Shown here: one piece after another, positions 37,175 through 46,677 of the stretch
How the letters are laid out: each line of letters opens with the position of its first letter
Numbering within the stretch: position 1 is the stretch's first letter
Origin: Streptomyces guryensis
GTDB lineage: Bacteria > Actinomycetota > Actinomycetes > Streptomycetales > Streptomycetaceae
Reading direction: 5' to 3'
NCBI RefSeq assembly: GCF_021261325.1
Contig: NZ_JAJSBI010000018.1
Span: 140,973 to 204,972, forward strand
Length of the DNA: 64,000 nt
Translations under genes and position numbers: made by a program
Notes under the pieces: generated by a model
Databases searched by the model: none
Told to the model about the DNA's origin: nothing
What the model saw: the letters and a program-made list of their open reading frames with translations, nothing else

Positions 37175-37437
37175 GGCGGCTCCGGAGGAGGTGGCAGCGG
37201 CGGTGGCGGGGATGTGAGGCAGGGGCTGTGTTGCGACAACCCTCGGAAGATCCGAACCGGGCACGGCGCCCGGTGAGGGTGTCGGGGCGCGCCCGTGGTC
37301 ACGGGCGACGCTGCCCGAGCGGGTACGAGAGGGGCGAACGGGACGGGACGGGCGCAGGGAGTGGACAGGGCTCACAGACATGGCAGACGGACGTGCTTCC
37401 TTGCACGTCCGTCACCGTCGAGCGGCGTTCAGCTCCG

Positions 37438-37692
37438 TCACACGGGCGTGGGACGGGCGGAGCGGACTTGCCCCGGGCGCAGAATGCGGATCTTCCGACC
37501 CCGGCACACCCGGCAGGTGTTCTCCGTGAGGGGGGACGGCACCTTGATGCCGTGTCTCACGTAGTAGTCCGCACGCAGGGACCCCTCTGCGTCCCGGATG
37601 TGCCGGATCTCGTACTCGCCCTCCCAGGCGTGCCCGCAGCGCAGGCACACGAAGGAATAGGCTTCGCGTATCGGTTCGGTCTTCATGGTCAT
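37438..37692 (-). CDS. small zinc-ribbon protein
   Basis: An 84-aa protein with two Cys pairs spaced as a zinc ribbon: Cys16-LR-Cys19 and Cys60-RV-Cys63, with EGEYEIRHIRD and RADYYVRHGIKVPSPLTENT between them. ATG 37692 is favoured because AAGGG precedes it closely; an in-frame ATG lies two codons further in. Such small proteins are often annotated as hypothetical in Streptomyces; nucleic-acid or protein binding is possible. Its promoter region holds the palindrome shared with the divergent MarR gene. Confidence 0.8.
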   Translation of the reverse strand: MTMKTEPIREAYSFVCLRCGHAWEGEYEIRHIRDAEGSLRADYYVRHGIKVPSPLTENTCRVCRGRKIRILRPGQVRSARPTPV

Positions 37693-37749
37693 CACCCTTG
37701 GCCCCGGAACCGTCGCGCCCACGCGGTCCCGGTATGGCAGTCAGCTTAT

Positions 37750-37766
37750 CATTGCAGCCTGCAATG
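37750..37766. promoter_or_regulatory. 17-bp palindrome CATTGCA-N3-TGCAATG, candidate MarR operator
   Basis: A perfect 7-bp inverted repeat with a GCC centre, in the 129-nt region between the divergent zinc-ribbon and MarR genes. Size and spacing are those of typical MarR-family operators, and the AT-rich arms stand out from the local composition. Confidence 0.65.
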
Positions 37767-37821
37767 GTCACTGTGGGTGTCCGACGGGGTCCCGACCGTT
37801 GACGAGGAGAGGGGAGACGGA

Positions 37822-38400
37822 GTGTCCGAGGGCGGACAGGAGGCGGACCGGGAGGAGCCCCCCTCGGGTCCGGAGGTGGAGAAGGAGGGCCTGGACCGTG
37901 AGGCGGAGGACGTCACCCTCGCCGTGATGGCCGCGTCCCGGCTGATCGTCGCGCTCTCCGCCCGCGCACTCGGTGCGGTCGACGTGTCACTGACGCTGCC
38001 CCAACTGCGCTCGCTCGTGGCCCTGCACAGCTGCGGCCCGATCAAGCTGGTGGCGATGGCCGCCACCCTCGGGGTCACCCCCTCCACGTCGCTGCGCATG
38101 GTCGAACGCCTCGAATCCCTCGGGCTCATCGACCGGCGCGTCAACCCGGACAACCGCCGAGAGGTCGTGCTGCGGCTGACGCCGGAGGGGCAGGACCTCG
38201 TTGAGCGCGTCCTCGACCACCGGCGCACCGCGATCCGCGCTCTGGTCGAACGTCTGCCCGCCCGGGAACGCGCCGGTCTCGTCCCGGCGCTCAGGGCCCT
38301 GACCGCGGCCGCCGACGATCTCGACTTCACCCTCGATCCGTCGGCGGAGACCGATCGCCTGGCCGGTATCGTCGACGATCCGCTCAATCCCGCCCCGTAA
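37822..38400 (+). CDS. MarR family transcriptional regulator
   Basis: A 192-aa winged-helix regulator with an acidic, probably disordered N-terminus of about 30 residues. The DNA-binding core reads LTLPQLRSLVALHSCGPIKL, VAMAATLGVTPSTSLRMVER and LGLIDRRVNPDNRREVVLRL (the wing with its Arg-rich tip), followed by the dimerisation helices. The GTG at 37822 has the ribosome binding site GGAGAGGGGAG. Divergent from the zinc-ribbon gene; the palindrome between them suggests autoregulation. Confidence 0.9.
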   Translation: MSEGGQEADREEPPSGPEVEKEGLDREAEDVTLAVMAASRLIVALSARALGAVDVSLTLPQLRSLVALHSCGPIKLVAMAATLGVTPSTSLRMVERLESLGLIDRRVNPDNRREVVLRLTPEGQDLVERVLDHRRTAIRALVERLPARERAGLVPALRALTAAADDLDFTLDPSAETDRLAGIVDDPLNPAP

Positions 38401-38784
38401 GAGCCTCGGACCAGCGGGTGCCGGGGCCCTTCGGGTCCGGTACGCAGAGGCCTCGTCGTCACCCGCGGCCACAGGGGCGGCTTCATAGGTGCGGCTTCAC
38501 AGGTGTTCTGTCCTCGCGCACGACTTCACGGACGAGGGCCGCGCAAGACCGCGAGCGGCGCGCTGCTCCGCCTCGTACATGCCCCTTCGCGCTGTCTCAT
38601 GGGGGGCGGCAGGGCCTGGTCAAGTTCCGTAGGTGTCGGGATCCTTGGTGACGGCTCTCGTGCCGCATCTCCGTGAAAGATTCCGATCGCAAGGTCCGGG
38701 CTTCCGAACATGCTGATCCGCGTACGCCGGTTCGCTGCCGTCTGTGGACAAGAAGGTGCCGACGTCCTCAAGGCCATCCTGCGG
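38401..38784. other. 384-bp stretch without a recognisable gene
   Basis: Short open frames on both strands show no recognisable motif, good ribosome binding site or codon bias. It separates MarR from the large hairpin behind the hydroxyacid dehydrogenase gene. Confidence 0.5.
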
Positions 38785-38849
38785 GAAGGCGAGGAGCCCG
38801 CGCCCCGGCCGGTAGGAGTCACCGGCCAGGGCGCGGGCTCCTCGCCTTC
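38785..38849. terminator. 29-bp near-perfect hairpin ending the amine-catabolism gene block
   Basis: Arms 38785-38813 and 38821-38849 pair over 29 bp with a single C.A mismatch around a 7-nt loop. It begins inside the stop codon of the minus-strand hydroxyacid dehydrogenase. One of the longest stems in the window, with no T tract. It should block readthrough in both directions and could also protect the 3' end of the transcript. Confidence 0.85.
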
Positions 38850-39831
38850 AGGCGGGGTGCGTGTCGTCGACCACGTATCCGCGCCGCTTGTCCACCACGT
38901 TGCGCAGCGGTCGGCCCTCGAGATGGCGGGTGAAGTTGTCGAGGAACACCTCGACGAGCGCCTCCCGCTCGCTGGTGGTCTCGCCCGCCGTGTGCGGGGA
39001 GATCATCACGCCGGGCATGTTCCACAGGGGAGATTCGGCAGGCAGCGGTTCCCGGGCGAACACGTCCAGGGCTGCGCCGGCGAGCCGTCCGGCGGCGAGG
39101 TGGTCGACCAGCGCCTCCTCGTCGACGAGTCCGCCACGGCCGACGTTGATCAGCCGCGCCCCCGGCTTCATGGCGGCGAGCACGGGAGCGTCGACCATGC
39201 CCCGGGTGTCCTCGGTGAGGGGGGCGGCCAGGACGACGTAGTCCGCATCCGTCAGGGCGGAGCGCAGGGTCGTCGCACCGTGGACCGTGCCGAAGTCGGG
39301 GTCGCCCGTGCGGGACGTGCGGCCCGCGCCGCTCACCCGCATCCCGACGGCGCGCAGCAGCCGGGCGATGGCCCGGCCGATCGGCCCCGTCCCCCAGACC
39401 AGCACGGTGCGTCCGGTGATGCCGTCACTGGGACGCGGACGCCACTCGCGGCGCCGCTGGTGCTCCCAGGTGCCGGGGAAATCCTTGGCGAGGGCGAGGA
39501 TCAGGCCCAGGACGTACTCGGCGGTCGGCTGCTCGTAGACCCCGCGGGCGTTGGTCAGGACAACGCGCGGCTCGTCCACCAGGGCGGGGAACAGGAAGGA
39601 GTCCACGCCCGCGGAGGACGCGTGGACCCAGCGGGGCGCCTTCAGCGGATCGTCGGGCCAGGCCTCGCGGATGGCCGGGGTGATGGTCACCCAGGCCAGG
39701 AGGACGTCGGCACCGGGGAGGAGGTAGGGCAGTTCCTCCTCGGTGGCGTAGACGGTGTCCGCGAGGCTTTCGATGCGTGCGGTGGCGGGAGGCCGGTTGC
39801 CGCGGTAGAGGACGACGAGTCGGTCGCGCAT
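38848..39831 (-). CDS. D-2-hydroxyacid dehydrogenase family protein
   Basis: A 327-aa NAD(P)-dependent oxidoreductase. The cofactor motif is VWGTGPIGRAIARLL. The catalytic set is in place: Arg in NVGRGGLVDEEAL, Glu in ALDVFAREPLPAESPLW and His in ISPHTAGE, as in glyoxylate/hydroxypyruvate reductase-like proteins. It starts 1 nt beyond the stop of the aldehyde dehydrogenase, so it is the last gene of that operon. It could reduce a 2-oxoacid or semialdehyde-derived product of the pathway. Confidence 0.92.
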   Translation of the reverse strand: MRDRLVVLYRGNRPPATARIESLADTVYATEEELPYLLPGADVLLAWVTITPAIREAWPDDPLKAPRWVHASSAGVDSFLFPALVDEPRVVLTNARGVYEQPTAEYVLGLILALAKDFPGTWEHQRRREWRPRPSDGITGRTVLVWGTGPIGRAIARLLRAVGMRVSGAGRTSRTGDPDFGTVHGATTLRSALTDADYVVLAAPLTEDTRGMVDAPVLAAMKPGARLINVGRGGLVDEEALVDHLAAGRLAGAALDVFAREPLPAESPLWNMPGVMISPHTAGETTSEREALVEVFLDNFTRHLEGRPLRNVVDKRRGYVVDDTHPA

Positions 39832-39832
39832 G

Positions 39833-41284
39833 TCAGGCTCCGAAGGGGACGGCCAGATACTTGTACTCCAGGAACTCGTCGATGCCGACGCGTCCGCCTT
39901 CGCGGCCCAAGCCGGACTGCTTGACGCCGCCGAACGGCGCGGCGGGGTTGGAGACCAGTCCGGTGTTGAGGCCGATCATGCCGCTTTCGAGGCGTTCGGC
40001 GACCCGCAGGGCACGGTCGAGGTTCTGGGTGAACAGGTAGGCCGCCAGACCGAACTCGGTGTCGTTGGCGGCGGCGACGGCCTCGTCCTCGGACTCGAAG
40101 GTGCGGATCGCGGCGACGGGGCCGAAGATCTCGGTGTCGATGATCGCGGAGTCGGGGGCGATGCCGGTGAGGACGGTGGGCGGGTAGAAGCAGCCAGGCC
40201 CTTCGGGGAGTTCACCGCCGGTCAGGACGGTGGCACCGCGCTTGACGGCGTCCCGCACCAGGTCGTGGGCCTTGCTGCGGCCGGCGAGGTCGATGAGGGG
40301 GCCGACATCGGTGCCGGCTTCGGTGCCGGGCCCGACGGTGAGCGCGGCCATGCGTGCGGCGAGGCGGGAGGCGAACTCCTCGGCGACGGAGGTGTGGACG
40401 AAGATGCGGTTGGCGGCGCAGCAGGACTCGCCCATGTTGCGCATCTTGGCGACCATGGTGCCCTCGACGGCCACGTCGAGGTCGGCGTCGTCGAAGACGA
40501 TGAGGGGGGCGTTGCCGCCCAGTTCCATGGAGGTGCGGATGACGGTGTCGGCGCACTGGGCCAGCAGGATCCGGCCGACCTGGGTGGAGCCGGTGAAGGA
40601 GAGCTTGCGGATCCGCCCGCCGCGCAGGAGGGGTTCGACGACGCCGGCGGCGTCGGAGGTGGTGACGATGTTCAGCACGCCGGCCGGCAGACCCGCTTCG
40701 GTGAGGATCTCCGCCAGTGCGAGGCTGGCCAGGGGAGTCTGGGGGGCGGGTTTGAGGACGATGGTGCAGCCGGCGGCGATGGCGGGGCCGATCTTGCGGG
40801 TGCCCATCGCCAGGGGGAAGTTCCAGGGGGTGATGAGCAGGCAGGGGCCGACGGGCTGACGGGTGACCAGCAGACGGTTCCTGCCGTCGGGGGCGGTCAT
40901 CATGCCGCCGTCGATCCGGACGGCTTCCTCGGAGAACCAGCGGAAGAACTCCGCAGCGTAGGCGACCTCGGCACGCGCCTCCGCCAGGGGCTTGCCCATC
41001 TCCAGGGTCATCAGCAGCGCGAGGTCCTCGGTGCGCGCGATGATGATGTCGTAGGCGCGGCGCAGGATCTCGCTGCGTACGCGCGGCGGGGTGGCGGCCC
41101 AGGCGGCCTGCGCGGCGACCGCCGCTTCGACGGCACGCCGGCCGTCGGCGGGTGAGGCGTCGGCGACCTGGCACAGTTCCTCGCCGGTGGCCGGGTTGTC
41201 GACGGACAGCGTCCGGCCGGACTCCGCGTCCTGCCAATCGCCGCCGACGAACAGCTGCTTGGGAACATCACGGACGACAGTCAT
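39833..41284 (-). CDS. NAD(P)-dependent succinate-semialdehyde-type dehydrogenase
   Basis: A 483-aa aldehyde dehydrogenase closest in motifs to GabD: PWNFPLAMGTRKIGPAIAAG, SMELGGNAPLIVFDDADLDV, and C-terminal NTGLVSNPAAPFGGVKQSGL. The nucleophile lies in GESCCAANR (Cys288 or Cys289), where GabD usually has GQTCVCANR, so substrate preference may differ. Start ATG 41284 follows AAGGAG. It lies 41 nt after the FAD oxidase and directly before the hydroxyacid dehydrogenase. It would oxidise the aldehyde released by the amine oxidase. Confidence 0.92.
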   Translation of the reverse strand: MTVVRDVPKQLFVGGDWQDAESGRTLSVDNPATGEELCQVADASPADGRRAVEAAVAAQAAWAATPPRVRSEILRRAYDIIIARTEDLALLMTLEMGKPLAEARAEVAYAAEFFRWFSEEAVRIDGGMMTAPDGRNRLLVTRQPVGPCLLITPWNFPLAMGTRKIGPAIAAGCTIVLKPAPQTPLASLALAEILTEAGLPAGVLNIVTTSDAAGVVEPLLRGGRIRKLSFTGSTQVGRILLAQCADTVIRTSMELGGNAPLIVFDDADLDVAVEGTMVAKMRNMGESCCAANRIFVHTSVAEEFASRLAARMAALTVGPGTEAGTDVGPLIDLAGRSKAHDLVRDAVKRGATVLTGGELPEGPGCFYPPTVLTGIAPDSAIIDTEIFGPVAAIRTFESEDEAVAAANDTEFGLAAYLFTQNLDRALRVAERLESGMIGLNTGLVSNPAAPFGGVKQSGLGREGGRVGIDEFLEYKYLAVPFGA

Positions 41285-41325
41285 CGTGGGTATCTCCTTG
41301 TAGGTGTGGAGGGGCTGCCGACCGG

Positions 41326-42606
41326 TCAGCGGATGCGGTCGAGCGTCTTGTAGTAGGCGCCCGCGAAGGGCAGGAACCAGGCGGTGCCGTTGTAGAGGGG
41401 GATGCGGGGCGGGGCGATGTCGCGGACGGGGCTGGCCTCGGGGTGGCCGTCCATCACCTCGGCCATGACCTGCCCCATGTGGGTGGCCATCTGCACGCCG
41501 TGGCCCGCGTAACCCATGGAGTAGTGGACGCCGTCCTCGGTCTGCCCGGCGTGCACGATGCGGTCCATGGCGAAGCCGACGGAGCCGCCCCACACGTACT
41601 CGATCCTGGTGCGCGAGAGCTGGGGGAAGATCCCGCACATCTCACGGAACAGGACGGCCCCGCTCTTCTTGTCCGAGGTCGGGTCGGACGGTGCGAAGCG
41701 GGCGCGGCCGCCGAACAGCAGCCGGTTGTCCGGGGTGAGCCGGAAGTAGTGGCAGACCTGGTTGGAGTCGACGATGAGGCGGGCCTTGGGGATGACGTCC
41801 CGGGCGAGTTCCTCGCCGAGCGGCTCGGTGACGATGATGAAGCTGCCCACGCAGACCTGCTGGCGGCGCAGCCAGGGGAAGTTCTTGTCCGTGTAGGCGT
41901 CGGTGGCCATCATGACCTGCCCGGCACGGATCACACCGCGCTCGGTGCCGACCTCGAACCGTCCGGCGGCGGTACGCCGCACGCCGATGGCAGCGTTGCG
42001 CTCGTGGATCTCGACACCGGTGCGCTCGCACGCCTCGGCCATACCGCGGACGAAGCGGCCGACGTGCAGGGCGGCGCTGAACGGGTCGAGCAGGCCGCCG
42101 TGGTAGACGTCGGATCCGATCTCGGACCGCAGCTCGGCCTTGCCGATCAGAGTGGTCTCATGTCCGAAGTACTTGGCCAGGTCGTGCTGTTGGGCCTTCT
42201 TGCTCTCGAAGTGGGCAGGGCGGGACGCGACGCCAAGGCGTCCGACTCGGCGGAACTGGCAGTCGATGGACTCCTCGTTCACCAGCCGCTCGACGGTGTC
42301 CACGGCCTCGCCGTAGGAGTTGTAGATCTCGCGGGCCCGTTCGAGTCCGTAGCGGCGGATGGCCTGGCCCACGCCGATGGTGAAGCCCAGGTTTGCCATG
42401 CCGCCGTTGCGTGCGGAGGCACCGGACCCGATCTGGCCCTTCTCGACGAGGGTGACGCGGGCGCCCTTGCGGGCGGAGTGCAGGGCGGTGGACAGACCCG
42501 TCAAGCCGGCGCCGATGACCACCAGGTCGGCGTCCTCGGTCAGCGGCTTGCCGGACCGGTCGGGAAACGCTCCGGCGGTTTCCATCCAGTAGGGAATCGT
42601 CTTCAT
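41326..42606 (-). CDS. FAD-dependent amine/amino-acid oxidase (PuuB-like DAO family)
   Basis: A 426-aa DAO-fold flavoenzyme. The FAD motif is LVVIGAGLTGLSTALHSARK, then GASARNGGMANLGFTIGVGQ, matching gamma-glutamylputrescine oxidase and related secondary-amine oxidases; GYAGHGVQMATHMGQVMAE is the C-terminal FAD signature. It would generate an aldehyde, ammonia or amine, and H2O2. AAGGA precedes ATG 42606. No glutamine-synthetase-like gamma-glutamylation gene is in the window, so a classical Puu pathway is not demonstrated here. Confidence 0.88.
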   Translation of the reverse strand: MKTIPYWMETAGAFPDRSGKPLTEDADLVVIGAGLTGLSTALHSARKGARVTLVEKGQIGSGASARNGGMANLGFTIGVGQAIRRYGLERAREIYNSYGEAVDTVERLVNEESIDCQFRRVGRLGVASRPAHFESKKAQQHDLAKYFGHETTLIGKAELRSEIGSDVYHGGLLDPFSAALHVGRFVRGMAEACERTGVEIHERNAAIGVRRTAAGRFEVGTERGVIRAGQVMMATDAYTDKNFPWLRRQQVCVGSFIIVTEPLGEELARDVIPKARLIVDSNQVCHYFRLTPDNRLLFGGRARFAPSDPTSDKKSGAVLFREMCGIFPQLSRTRIEYVWGGSVGFAMDRIVHAGQTEDGVHYSMGYAGHGVQMATHMGQVMAEVMDGHPEASPVRDIAPPRIPLYNGTAWFLPFAGAYYKTLDRIR

Positions 42607-42641
42607 GTCGGGTCCTTAGCGGGAAGTTTCGAAGTGGGGGG

Positions 42642-42669
42642 CGGCCGGGCATCACCAGGGGCCCGGCCG
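42642..42669. terminator. 9-bp hairpin in the leader of the FAD oxidase gene
   Basis: CGGCCGGGC (42642-42650) and GCCCGGCCG (42661-42669) with a 10-nt loop, 36 nt upstream of the oxidase start. It could end the upstream ABC transporter transcript or act as an attenuator. Confidence 0.5.
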
Positions 42670-42948
42670 ACGGCGCTGTCAGCGGTGGCGCGGCCTGTGC
42701 CGGCGCAGGGCTCGGGTGAGGGGTTCTACGGGGAGGATGTTCTGGCTGTCCCGTGGCCGCCGAGTTCGCAAACGAGGGCGACCAGGGCGATGAGGAGTCG
42801 CGCTGACGACGGTGACGGTCAACTCGACGTCGAACCGGAGGGCGTTGAAGACCAGGACCGGCAGGGTGCGGAAGTCACGTCATCCGCAGTCGGCCGGCTT
42901 CTTCTCTGGACCAGCTGCCGGAGCCGCTACCGCCTGTCCGGGCCGCTT
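42670..42948. other. gene-free stretch between the ABC ATPase and FAD oxidase genes
   Basis: Nothing recognisable on either strand. One minor frame (about 42812-42910, plus strand) reads TSNRRALKTRTGRVRKSRHP, without similarity known to me. Confidence 0.4.
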
Positions 42949-43712
<764 letters not shown>

Positions 43713-43716
<4 letters not shown>

Positions 43717-44669
43717 AGCAGTGACTCCCTCGTGGTGGGAACTGGCTGGCCGGCCCCGGGATCGGCCGAGGTGGCGGCCGGGGTCAGCCGTGCCCGGGTC
43801 GAGCGGGAGAAGCGGCGCTCGATCATGGACTGCGGCACGCTCAGCACCAGCGTCATGATCAGGTACCAGAGGCTGGCCACGATCAGCAGCGGAATGGTCT
43901 GGTAGGTGCGGGCGTAGATCGCCTGTGCGCTCTGCAGCAGGTCGGCGACGCCGAGCACGCTTACCAGCGAAGTCTCCTTGAGCATGCCGATCACCTGGTT
44001 GCCGGTGGCGGGGATGATCGCCGGCATGGTCTGCGGGATGATCACATGCCGCAGTTTGGTGAACCCCGACATGCCCAGGGACTCTGCGGCCTCGTGCTGT
44101 CCGCGGCTGACCGAAGCGAACCCGCCGCGGATGATCTCGGACATGTAGGCGGCCTGGTTGAGCGTCAGTCCCACGATGGCCGCGGTCATCGGTGTCATGA
44201 TCGCGTTCACGTTCACCGGGGTGGAGATGTCGGTGAACGGGACGCCGATCGAAAGGTTCGGGTACAGCGCCGCGATGTTGAACCAGAAGACCAGCTGCAC
44301 GAGCACCGGGGTGCCGCGGAAGAAGGTGATGTAGAGCTGGGCCAGCCAGGAAATGGGGCGCTGGTGCGACATGCGCATCACCGCCAGCACCAGCCCCAGC
44401 AGCGTGCCCAGAGCCATGCTCGCCACGGTCAGAAGCAGCGTGATCAGCAGGCCGTTGAGGATGGTTTGCGTGGTGAAGTAGCTGAACACCACCGGCCAGC
44501 GATAGTTCTCGTTCGTCACCGCGGTCCACACCAGACCGGCGACGATCGCGATCGCGACGGTCCAGGTGACGTAGTCGCGCGGACGTTTCGGCGTGATCCG
44601 CTTCTTTTCTTCGGCCAGTAGTGGTGGCACCGGTCGGCTCCTGGTCGTCGTGGTCTCGATCACGTCCAT
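43713..44669 (-). CDS. amino acid ABC transporter permease (HisM/GlnP-type)
   Basis: A 318-aa membrane protein, longer than usual because of a roughly 50-residue N-terminal cytoplasmic part and a 25-residue tail. Signature pieces are ILNGLLITLLLTVASMALGT, ITFFRGTPVLVQLVFWF and the EAA loop EAAESLGMSGFTKLRHVIIP. It is the only permease in the unit, so it should homodimerise. Lies 7 nt after the binding-protein gene and overlaps the ATPase gene. Confidence 0.93.
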
Positions 44670-44676
44670 CGGCGTG

Positions 44677-45696
44677 TCAGTCCTGCGGGACGGCCATGGC
44701 CGCGGTCTTGATCCCGAGGTCCGGGAAACCCCAGCGGCCCAGCGCCTGGGCGTACTTGGGGCTGTCGATGACCGACTGGATGGCAGCCTTCACCGCGGGG
44801 GTCAGCGGCGAGTCCTTCTTCAGGGCGACGGTCGCGGTCTTGGCGGTCACCATGGGCTGCAGGACGTCGAACGTCCTGGGCTGCTGCTCGGCCGCCCACC
44901 CGAGCGCGATGAAGTCGTACATCACCGCGTCGATCCGCTTGGAGACCAGCTGGGTGAGAGCGTCGTTCACGCTGGGCAGCGTCACCGCCTTGATGGCCGG
45001 CTTGCCCTTGCTCGTACAGTCCTGCCTGGACAGCTGGGGCAGCCACTGCAGCTCCTGGGTGCTGCCCGACGTGACACCGACGCGGTGCCCGCACAGCGTG
45101 TGGGTGCCCAGCTTCTGCGGGTTCCCGTAGGGGACGGACACTCCGGTCCCGGAGTTGACGTAGTCGACCATGTCGAGCACCTTCAGCCGGTCCTTCGTGG
45201 CGCCCATGGTGGAGGCGGTGAAGTCGTACCGGTTGGCCTGCAGTCCGGTGATGATGGTGTCGAACTTGATGTTGTTGATCTGCAGCTTCAGGCCGAGCTT
45301 GGCGGCGATCAGCCGGGCCATGTCCGGGTTGAACCCGATCGGGGTCTTGTTGTCCGATGCCATGAACGTGGTGGGCGGGAACGTCAGGTCCATCGCCACC
45401 GAGAGCGTGCCCTTGGCCTTCACCGCGGCGGGCAGCAGCCTCACCGCGTTCTGGTCCGGCTTCACGCCGACCGAGATGTCGTCGGTGTGCTCGGCGGACG
45501 GGCCGGATCCTCCGCCCTGCGCCGTGCTCTTCGCCCCCACGTTCTGCCCGGTGCCGCTCGCCCCGCACGCGGCGAGCGCGAGGGCCAGAGCGGTCGTGAC
45601 GATCGGGATGCTCAAGTGTCTGTTGACCTGCATGGCGGCGGCCACAGCGCCTGCGGTGCGGAGTACGGTTCTGCGGCCTGTCCGGTTGCTTTCCAT
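44677..45696 (-). CDS. amino acid ABC transporter substrate-binding lipoprotein
   Basis: A 339-aa periplasmic-binding-fold protein of the SBP_bac_3 family: GTLSVAMDLTFPPTTFMASD, IGFNPDMARLIAAKLGLKLQ, DRLKVLDMVDYVNSGTGVSV. The ATG at 45696 has a strong AGGAGG ribosome binding site. From there the N-terminus is odd: a Tat-like TGRRTVLRTAGAVAAAM precedes a second signal sequence MQVNRHLSIPIVTTALALAL with lipobox LAAC (Cys44). A start at the internal Met22 would give a standard lipoprotein. The ligand should be an amino acid or amine that feeds the adjacent oxidases. Confidence 0.9.
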   Translation of the reverse strand: MESNRTGRRTVLRTAGAVAAAMQVNRHLSIPIVTTALALALAACGASGTGQNVGAKSTAQGGGSGPSAEHTDDISVGVKPDQNAVRLLPAAVKAKGTLSVAMDLTFPPTTFMASDNKTPIGFNPDMARLIAAKLGLKLQINNIKFDTIITGLQANRYDFTASTMGATKDRLKVLDMVDYVNSGTGVSVPYGNPQKLGTHTLCGHRVGVTSGSTQELQWLPQLSRQDCTSKGKPAIKAVTLPSVNDALTQLVSKRIDAVMYDFIALGWAAEQQPRTFDVLQPMVTAKTATVALKKDSPLTPAVKAAIQSVIDSPKYAQALGRWGFPDLGIKTAAMAVPQD

Positions 45697-45877
45697 GGCG
45701 GTGCCTCCTGGAGAACGGTGGGGATACGGGGAATCGGTGATGCGGGGACGACGTGCGGATCGGACGGGGGGTGGGGCGTCGTCGGTCGGCGGCCGGAAAC
45801 GCGTAGGGCTCATGGGCGGCCGCGCGAGACCGGGCGCCTGTCGGGAAGGTGCTGTGTGACTGGGTGTGCGTCGCGCG

Positions 45878-46558
45878 TCAGATGCCCAGCATCTGGTTGA
45901 GCTCGTTCAGGGACTTGACGGTCACGTAGTCGTAGCCGTGGGTGACCGGGTCGCAGCCGCGGTCCAGGAGGACGAGGTTGCGGAAGCCCATGTCGTGCAT
46001 CGGCATCAGGTCGTAACGGGTGTGCGAGGAGACGTGCACGAAGTCCTCGGGGGACGCGTCGAGCTGGTCGAGCATGTACTCGAACGCCGCGTACCGGGGC
46101 TTGTAGTAGCCGGCCTGCTCCGCGGTGAAGACCGCGTGGAAGTCCGCCCCGAGCCGGGGCACGCTCTCCTCGAGGAAGGCGTCCCCGGCGTTGGAGAGGA
46201 TCACCAGCTTGTAGTTCTCGCCCATCTTCTTCAGCGGTTCCGGCACGTCCGCGTGCGGGCCCCAGCTGCGCACGCCGTCGGCGAACCGCTTGCCTGCGTC
46301 CGGGGCGGCCTTCACGCCCCACTTGCGGCAGACCCCCTCGAAGGCGTCCTGCAGAGTCTGCTCGTAGGGGTAGTACTTGCCGAGGACCGAGTCGTAGCGG
46401 TAGCCGCGGAACTCCTTCACGAACTGGTCCCAGTGTTCGGCCGGGATCTGGTCGCCGACGAGTTCACGCGTGATGGGGGTCATCGGCCACTCGATCAACG
46501 TGCCGTAGCAGTCGAACGAGACGTACTTCGGGCGGAACTGGAACGAGGGAATGGGCAT
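45878..46558 (-). CDS. HAD-superfamily hydrolase, L-2-haloacid dehalogenase type II-like
   Basis: A 226-aa protein of the HAD type II dehalogenase branch. The nucleophile is Asp16 in YVSFDCYGTLIEW; LVILSNAGDAFLE supplies the motif II position (Ser/Asn), YYKPRYAAFEYML the motif III Lys, and HVSSHTRYDLMPMHDMGF the motif IV region. True dehalogenases have an Asp-Tyr-Gly-Thr motif; here it is Asp-Cys-Tyr-Gly-Thr, so phosphatase or another hydrolase activity is possible. GGAG precedes ATG 46558. Same direction as its neighbours, with 119- and 181-nt gaps. Confidence 0.87.
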   Translation of the reverse strand: MPIPSFQFRPKYVSFDCYGTLIEWPMTPITRELVGDQIPAEHWDQFVKEFRGYRYDSVLGKYYPYEQTLQDAFEGVCRKWGVKAAPDAGKRFADGVRSWGPHADVPEPLKKMGENYKLVILSNAGDAFLEESVPRLGADFHAVFTAEQAGYYKPRYAAFEYMLDQLDASPEDFVHVSSHTRYDLMPMHDMGFRNLVLLDRGCDPVTHGYDYVTVKSLNELNQMLGI

Positions 46559-46677
46559 GGAAGTGCTCCACTTTCTTGCGTCGGGGAACTGGGCAGGGCC
46601 GGCGAGGACCCTTTTTGGGCATGCTCACGAAAGAGATGTCGGGAGTGTGGGGTGATGACGCCGACAATCGCCGGGGA

